Below are positions 6,399 to 10,866 of a DNA stretch of 10,866 nucleotides, piece by piece. Within the stretch, counting starts at the first letter, position 1. Every line of letters begins with the position of its first letter. A program made the translations under genes and the position numbers. Source of the DNA: Cephalothrix spiralis (Eukaryota; Nemertea; Palaeonemertea; Archinemertea; Cephalotrichidae); the NCBI GenBank assembly GCA_032353305.1, contig JAUCNG010390701.1:1-10866 (forward strand), in the 5' to 3' direction. The notes under the pieces are model-generated. The model was not told the origin of the DNA and made no database searches. It was given only the letters and a program-made list of their open reading frames with translations.

Positions 6399-7594
6399 CT
6401 TAAAAATTCGAAACAAAAACATAATTAGAAATAGTTAAAATAGTCCATAATTATTAAATACTACATACTGACTATGTCTAGTGTTGTATTTCGATTTCGG
6501 ATCGGAAATAATAACGTCGAGCGAAATTTTCAAAAATTTCAGCAAACAGTAGTATAATCCATTCTTGGTTATATTTATTATTACGGTTTAAATCATTTTT
6601 TTGTTTTTCTCTTGAAAGAAAGAAATAATTTTTCATCAGTTTATATCCACTGCCTGCGCAGACACATCCGATCGATCTAGCTAAGGCAGGACTGTCTGAG
6701 AAACGAGATCTCTTCTGGGACATGGCCCTCAATTGATATAACATAGTGACTGAAACTACTGGGGACGAGGGCCGTTCCTCAGACGGTCGCGGCAATAAAT
6801 ACAGTTCTCAGCCAGGATTTCGGTCCACAGAGGAGCTATGTTGCAATAAACTCGTATCCAAGACGAGCTCTCATTCCTGAGAATTTCATTCGTTTCTCAG
6901 CCGGACTTTGTATGCTGGTAGATAAGTTGTTTTGTTTGTTTTTAAGTGGGACTATTTTTGACGCAAAACAAACAGCACACAATATTTCTAAAATTCTATC
7001 TGTATCATGGCCGAGCGGTGCTAAATACTGCCTGATGGCGTTAACCCGGCTCTCATTGAAGTATAGAAAATGGATTAGGGTGCGGGGTTTACCAGCGGAA
7101 GCGTACGATACAATATTCTGATAATTCAAATATGCCCTACATTCTTTCTGTTTGAAAACAAAAGTAGAAGAAGTCCCAGGACTTCGCATACACCGATTTC
7201 GTAAAACTGAATGCACAAAAAAATCTGATGATCTTCCATAACCAGACTTCCAAACGTTCAATTTGAAAAAGTAGGTAGGGATTTCAGAAAAAAGTAGGAA
7301 TGACAAATATATCGTATGCAAAGCTTCTAACGGGTCCAGGGGCCAGCCTTAAAGGCACTAGTGGGGTCCAGAGGCAATTCTCTTTGGCAATTTCGTGTTT
7401 TAACGTGATTTTACGGCACTTTTGCAAAAAGTAAGAATTAATTTTAAAAAAAGGTGGACAATTTTTAAAATATGTAGGAATAATAGGATAATTTTTTTAA
7501 AGTAAGAAAAGTAGGAGCGTTAGGAAGTCTGTGACCAACTGACCATAACAGAGTCTCTTGATTTACTGATAACCAAATTCTCGCAAAATCTCAC
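6399..7594. other. ALIX intron between exons 7748-7595 and 6398-6289
   Basis: This is a 1,196-base intron. It holds an inverted-repeat element (7243-7531) and a tRNA-like A-box match at 7008-7019. It also has the inverted word pair CTGAGAAACGA (6696-6706) and TCGTTTCTCAG (6890-6900), which may mark another small element across about 6690-6910. Minus-strand open frames at 6478-6795 and 6836-7321 have no recognisable domains. The second runs through the end of the repeat element, so neither is called a gene. Confidence 0.6.
7243..7531. mobile_element. Short inverted-repeat element (MITE-like), copy B, longer form
   Basis: The element begins CAGACTTCCAAACG and ends CGTTAGGAAGTCTG. Both subterminal parts match copy A at 1933-2065 (TTCAATTT.AAAAAGTAGGTAGG at the left; a GGACAATTTTT run and AAAGTAGGAGCGTTAGGAAG at the right). 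It carries about 150 extra central bases, including two copies of GGGTCCAG.GGC (from about 7334 and 7366). Target duplication is uncertain: CCATAAC occurs before the left end (7236-7242) and again 11 bases past the right end (7543-7549). There is no coding capacity. It lies in an ALIX intron, ending 64 bases from an exon. Confidence 0.65.
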
Positions 7595-7748
7595 CTTTTC
7601 TCGCTTTTCTGAAGAAACAATCCTGAGCTTGGGCTAACATCAAAGAACTAAGAGCTTGTAAAGTTTCTGTTCTCATATCTGGAGTTGGGTCTTGTTGGAT
7701 ATGGGACAAAACACATTCCTTCAAGTGCATGAAGATGCCGCTTGCTTG
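7595..7748 (-). CDS. PDCD6IP: ALIX/PDCD6IP internal exon: Bro1 domain with Phe199 equivalent
   Basis: The exon is bounded by acceptor CACTTTTTCAG|CAAGCA and donor GAAAAG|GTGAGA. It starts in phase 0 and has 51 codons plus one base. It reads QASGIFMHLKECVLSHIQ and ends SLMLAQAQDCFFRKARK. The count equals human ALIX ~155-205 exactly (ASGAFLHIKETVL ... LAQAQEVFFLKATR). The first Phe of FFRKA sits at the position of human Phe199, part of the CHMP4-binding surface. The MLAQAQ motif is a Bro1 hallmark. Confidence 0.96.
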
Positions 7749-8022
7749 CTGAAAAAGTGAAAAGGATTGATGAAGATGAGGGGCACCGGAAACGCGCCGG
7801 GAATTCTAATATCATTCTCCGACATCGATAACGCCGGAAAATGGTTATAACAGTCGGAACTATAAATGAGAGGAAATCTTAACGTGAACTGGTTCACTTC
7901 TTTGTGGGGTGACTAATTACTTTGAACCAAGAATACATTTTGCCCCTTTATTTAGCGATATTCAAAAATATCTAAAATTATAACATAGGCTCTTCATTTC
8001 GGAGCATTTCATTGGCTCAAAT

Positions 8023-8075
8023 TTATCACGTGATAAGTTTTCAATATGTTATTAGTTTCCTCATTATCACGTGAC
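8023..8075. promoter_or_regulatory. Paired CACGTG E-boxes, one CLEAR-like
   Basis: TTATCACGTGATAA (8023-8036) is a perfect 14-base palindrome centred on CACGTG. A second site, ATCACGTGAC (8066-8075), differs at one base from the palindromic CLEAR sequence GTCACGTGAC bound by TFEB/MITF-type bHLH-Zip factors. The sites are 41 bases apart, near four helical turns. ALIX acts in endosomes, which makes an enhancer in its intron plausible, but binding is inferred from sequence alone. Confidence 0.3.
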
Positions 8076-8638
8076 CGGTCAGATATTCTGAAATAGTCAC
8101 CGGCAAGTGAATATGTCAAAATGACATGAATCTAAACTTCAGATACATTAAAAGAAACTTTAAACAATGCTGAACGTTATATATAATTATATGAGTATTA
8201 AATTCGGACCATACAGCGCTTATTTGGTTTACAATATGGTGCTAAGATAATTTATTTAAAATTCATTACCCTACCAAGGTTGTACAGATGTACATTAGAC
8301 TACAATCAAAGTAAAATCACCTAAGCACATTGAAACTTACAGTTAAAAATTTTACTTTGCGATGTCCAACTTTTGACCGCATTTTAACTTCAGCGGTTAT
8401 TTCGTTTCCAACGAAATGACGAAATGTTAAGTCGCCTATTTTATAATATATACATGTAGTTATTTGATGGTAAGAAACGGGGAATGCCAAATTATAACAC
8501 TCGAATTGAAATATTTACCTCGGTGAATACTTCATTCGGCAAATCCCTCGGGTTACCATCATGTAACTGTTAAATAGTTATAGCCAACGAATCCATTATA
8601 TTTCTAATATGAATCATCGATTTTCTTTACACTTATTT

Positions 8639-8694
8639 GCCTGATTAATTGGTTCGAAACTCATCCTGGACAGAACTCCGAACGTATTCGGTGC
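8639..8694. repeat. Dispersed 56-base repeat, copy 2
   Basis: This is the ungapped counterpart of 4953-5008, with about a quarter of positions different and the 3' end ATTCGGTGC identical. Outside the aligned block the two loci share only a weak AATTT match, so the repeat unit seems to end near these limits. Its origin is unknown. Confidence 0.6.
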
Positions 8695-8792
8695 TTCATC
8701 GGCAATTTCCAAGATTGGTTGTTTGCCGATTCAACCGGCGAAAATGGTCCAAAAAAAATCGCGTGACGCTAGGTCGAGGCAATATTACTTAC

Positions 8793-8920
8793 CTGGAAAT
8801 ACTTGGCAGATGATTTCAACCCATCATCACTATCATGATTTTGGCCGCAAGCTAGCTGGCTCTGTATTGCAGCAATATTGTACAGGATACATACTTTTTC
8901 ATAAGACGAAGAAGCGACAC
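8793..8920 (-). CDS. PDCD6IP: ALIX/PDCD6IP internal exon: Bro1 domain, first exon in window
   Basis: This is the most 5' exon of ALIX present in the window. The acceptor is strong (CTTTTTTCTCGTTCCAG|GT) and the donor is consensus (TTCCAG|GTAAGT). Two bases finish a split codon, then 42 codons read VASSSYEKVCILYNIAAIQS, continue through DSDDGLKSSAKYFQ, and end in phase 0. It aligns without gaps to human ALIX ~113-154 (LASLGYEKSCVLFN ... DNDEGLKIAAKHYQ). The acidic-basic pair matching human Asp143 and Lys147 is conserved. Upstream exons, for the first ~110 residues, are not in the window. ALIX is a cytosolic and endosomal scaffold that recruits ESCRT-III (CHMP4) for multivesicular body sorting, membrane repair and abscission. 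Confidence 0.95.
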
Positions 8921-9490
8921 CTGGAACGAGAAAAAAGATTTGCAATTAGGAAGCTGGCTATACATGTACCTCGAAAAGACTTTATAGTCTGCTATGTAGC
9001 AAAGGGGGAGCCGGGGAGATCCCTCCTCACAGAGCTTGGTGTAACCCTTAAAAAAAACTCGTTACAATAAACATACATACAGTGTGTCACAAATGAAATG
9101 AATAAAACAATAATAAATGTAGTTAGTTGATGCAAATTGTGACTTGTCAATATCACTGGAGAGTGGAGAGAACATATTTTTCTCTTTCAAATGAAATAAA
9201 GTTGGTGCATTCTGTTCAACAACAAGTGAGCTACATCAAATTTTTCCTAAAGACCAACAAGTTTCAATTTCCCCAGTAGGCTGTAAATCTCATTATTAAT
9301 GAACGGGACTTTTCCGAATCACCGGAATATGAAATTTGTTTTGCTCTTTTTTATCTATTCGATTCACTATTCACATCTAGAAGTAGATAAAAATTGTAAT
9401 GTAGCCGAGCAAGTATTTAAGGCGATGGGCATCAAAATCACATATAAAATGTTCGTTTTCAGTTGAATATTCTTCTATACCTATTCAGCC
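8921..9490. other. ALIX intron, right part up to the foldback element
   Basis: This is AT-rich sequence upstream (in transcript sense) of exon 8920-8793. It holds the pyrimidine tract of that exon's acceptor at 8923-8943. A plus-strand open frame (8723-9070) overlaps the minus-strand ALIX exon and is a shadow of it. No further ALIX exon and no other gene is recognisable. Confidence 0.6.
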
Positions 9491-10222
9491 GAGGCATGGA
9501 CAACCTCAAGCCCCCGTGGGCATATGGGGTGCTTGGGGTTTATGGGATATGACGTATCGTCACCCATTGCTAGAAGCAACCCATTGCCAAGCTAGCAAAA
9601 TGGATTTTCCCGAATTTTCTTGGGCGCTTGGGGTTTTTGGGAATATGGGAAATGACGTACTTTGACACATTGCTAAGATACCTATTACCAAGCAACATAT
9701 CTTGATGAAAGGGATTTTCCGATGTTCACGAATTTGCTTGGGCGCTTGGGGTTTTTGGGAATATGGGAAATGACGTACCTTGACACATTGCTAAGCAACC
9801 TATTACCAAGCAACATATCTTGATGAAAGGGATTTTCCCGATGTTCACGAATTTGCTTGTGCGCTTGGGGTTTTTTGGAATATGGGAAATGACGTTCTTT
9901 GACACATTGCTAAGCAACATTAACATCTTGCAAAAAGGGATTTCCTGATCAGCATTTATATTTCATTGGGCTTTGGGGATTTTTGGTTTTATTGTTTAAT
10001 TTCTTTATGACGCCAATTTTTTTAAATTTAACAAAAAAGAAATTTTGATTTTTTTCGCCAGAGTAATAATTCTCATTATGACGTCATTTCCCATATTCCC
10101 AAAAACCCCAACGCCCAAGCAAATTCAAGATATGTTGCTTGGTAATAGGTTGCTTATACGTCATTTCCCATAAACCCCAACCGCCCCATATGCCCATGGG
10201 GGCTTGAGGTTGTCCATGTATG
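9491..10222. mobile_element. Foldback-type element with 62-bp inverted ends and internal tandem units
   Basis: Left arm 9496-9557 and right arm 10156-10217 are inverted copies over 62 bases with about five mismatches, both starting ATGGACAACCTCAAGCCCCC. ATTCAGCC flanks both sides (9483-9490 and 10223-10230), a good 8-bp candidate target duplication. Between the arms lie four direct units keyed on GCGCTTGGGG, starting near 9529, 9624, 9742 and 9861 (spacings 95, 118 and 119). An inverted unit at about 10078-10155 extends the right arm. The centre (about 9960-10075) is AT-rich. There is no transposase. The 66-codon minus-strand frame (9726-9926) is a by-product of the tandem units. Confidence 0.82.
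9529..9960. repeat. Tandem units inside the foldback element
   Basis: There are four head-to-tail units, each running through TTGGGGTTTTTGGGA, a GGGAAATGACGTA-type word, ACACATTGCTAAGCAACC and a GATTTTCC word. The second and third full units are nearly identical, and the first (95 bases) is shorter and more diverged. Each unit carries a TGACGT half-CRE (9550, 9653, 9771, 9890). Confidence 0.8.
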
Positions 10223-10230
10223 ATTCAGCC

Positions 10231-10866
10231 AGGGTTTTAAAGGATATAACATAAAAGATCATAAAGAGCGAACACCACAGAAATGATTAATAAATCGAAT
10301 TAACGCATATGTGTTAATACATGTATAGTGATAATATGAAATCAACATTTCCCAATTCCCTGTATACCTATTTACACTGATTAACACGGTTTTATATATA
10401 GATGATGATTACAATGCTTTGTAGACAAGTTTAGTGATGTGGTAAAATATTCGAATACAGCGTGCATTTAAAATTCAAGGGCTCCACCAGGCTCCTCGGA
10501 CGATTCGAGCCGCGTGAATAAATAGGTTTGAAACTGGCGGTACGAGTAGACCTGGCGAGACGCATCACCTCAGGAATCGCTCGTGTATGCCGGTCCTACC
10601 CGATGATCATTTATGCACAAGACATGGTGGCCACTATTCACCATTTCAAATAAATTCTCAGACCAAAACCCAAGATAAAATTATAATTCGCGCCCTAGGG
10701 CCTATAGGCCTAGTGTCATGAACTATTATTCTCAAGAATATTTTCCTTTACTTGGCCCTAATTTTTACCACAATTTGAATGTTTGTTAGGGGTTCATTCG
10801 AAAAGCGAAATGGTTATTAAAATTCCCCAAAAATCATATTAAATTTATTTCTCTGGTATAACAAAT
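10231..10866. other. Right flank: no gene recognised
   Basis: This is mostly AT-rich sequence, presumably more ALIX intron. A moderately GC-rich patch at about 10480-10640 (GGCTCCACCAGGCTCCTCGG, GATTCGAGCC, GGTTTGAAACTGG) stands out and could be a transposon or SINE fragment, but no A-box/B-box pair with correct spacing or tRNA fold is clear. A 12-base palindrome GGCCTATAGGCC lies at 10699-10710. No ALIX exon matching residues before ~113 was found on the minus strand. Confidence 0.5.

Larger units (their letters stand above)
7749..8792. other. ALIX intron between exons 8920-8793 and 7748-7595
   Basis: This is a 1,044-base intron. It holds two CACGTG palindromes (8027-8032 and 8068-8073), a 48-base exon-like segment (8519-8566) and the second copy of the 56-base dispersed repeat (8639-8694). 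The exons on either side join as YFQ|QASG, matching human HYQFASG with no residues missing, so no further exon is required. Confidence 0.65.

Noticed and set aside
6478-6795. Minus-strand open frame of 105 codons, rich in Arg and Ser near its start
   Set aside because: It has no homology that I recognise. It lies in an intron with scattered repeat words and is likely chance.
6836-7321. Minus-strand open frame of 161 codons
   Set aside because: It runs from the end of an inverted-repeat element through intron sequence, with no recognisable motif or plausible splice role. The flanking ALIX exons join directly in frame.
8723-9070. Plus-strand open frame of 115 codons
   Set aside because: It covers the minus-strand ALIX exon 8920-8793 and its splice signals. 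Its translation shows no domain, and the opposite strand aligns without gaps to human ALIX.
9726-9926. Minus-strand 66-codon frame with an internally repeated peptide
   Set aside because: The repetition is simply the tandem DNA units of the foldback element read in one frame.
9491-10222. Tandem units considered as a CRISPR-like array
   Set aside because: Units are contiguous 95-119-base repeats without unique spacers, flanked by inverted ends, in a eukaryotic genome. This is a transposon structure.
10480-10640. GC-rich patch with GATTCGAGCC, considered as a tRNA gene
   Set aside because: There is no A-box at the right distance and no cloverleaf that I could draw, so it is left as an unclassified patch.

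Overview
This is eukaryotic (metazoan) nuclear DNA, AT-rich and intron-dominated. The case for an animal rests on an ALIX/PDCD6IP gene split into seven exons with canonical GT-AG introns, a single-exon receptor-like gene with an Ig fold, and an abundance of small DNA-transposon remnants. The organism is probably an aquatic invertebrate, possibly a mollusc. The repeat style and the recurrence of ACATGTA (for example near 360, 1851, 3698, 8452, 8962 and 10318) fit that, but this part is inference.

Minus strand, 8920 down to 2102: seven consecutive internal exons of ALIX (PDCD6IP), the ESCRT accessory protein. In transcript order they are 8920-8793, 7748-7595, 6398-6289, 5560-5444, 4311-4089, 3326-3203 and 2285-2102. 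All six junctions keep the reading frame. Together they give 346 full codons matching roughly residues 113-453 of human ALIX: the C-terminal two thirds of the Bro1 domain and the start of the V domain. The first exons lie beyond the right edge. The rest of the V domain and the proline-rich tail must lie beyond the left edge, since exon 2285-2102 ends in an open donor and no continuation was found in 1-2101.

Plus strand, 506-1459: an intact, apparently intronless gene for a 317-residue type I membrane glycoprotein with a signal peptide, a V-like Ig domain, a second cysteine-bearing ectodomain segment, one transmembrane helix and a short basic tail. Polyadenylation signals follow at 1759 and 1807. 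Because ALIX continues to the left, this gene is most likely nested, antisense, inside an ALIX intron.

The introns and the right flank hold repeats: a 0.7-kb foldback element (9491-10222) with 62-bp inverted ends, four internal tandem units and an 8-bp candidate target duplication; two members of one small inverted-repeat element family (1933-2065 and 7243-7531); two solo ends of a hAT-like element (ending at 76 and 3852); a perfect 30-bp-arm hairpin (4771-4832); and a diverged 56-bp repeat pair (4953 and 8639). Two CACGTG sites near 8030-8070 and a 48-nt exon-like segment at 8519-8566 are the most interesting possible regulatory or splicing signals. I see no CRISPR array, rRNA gene or convincing tRNA gene.
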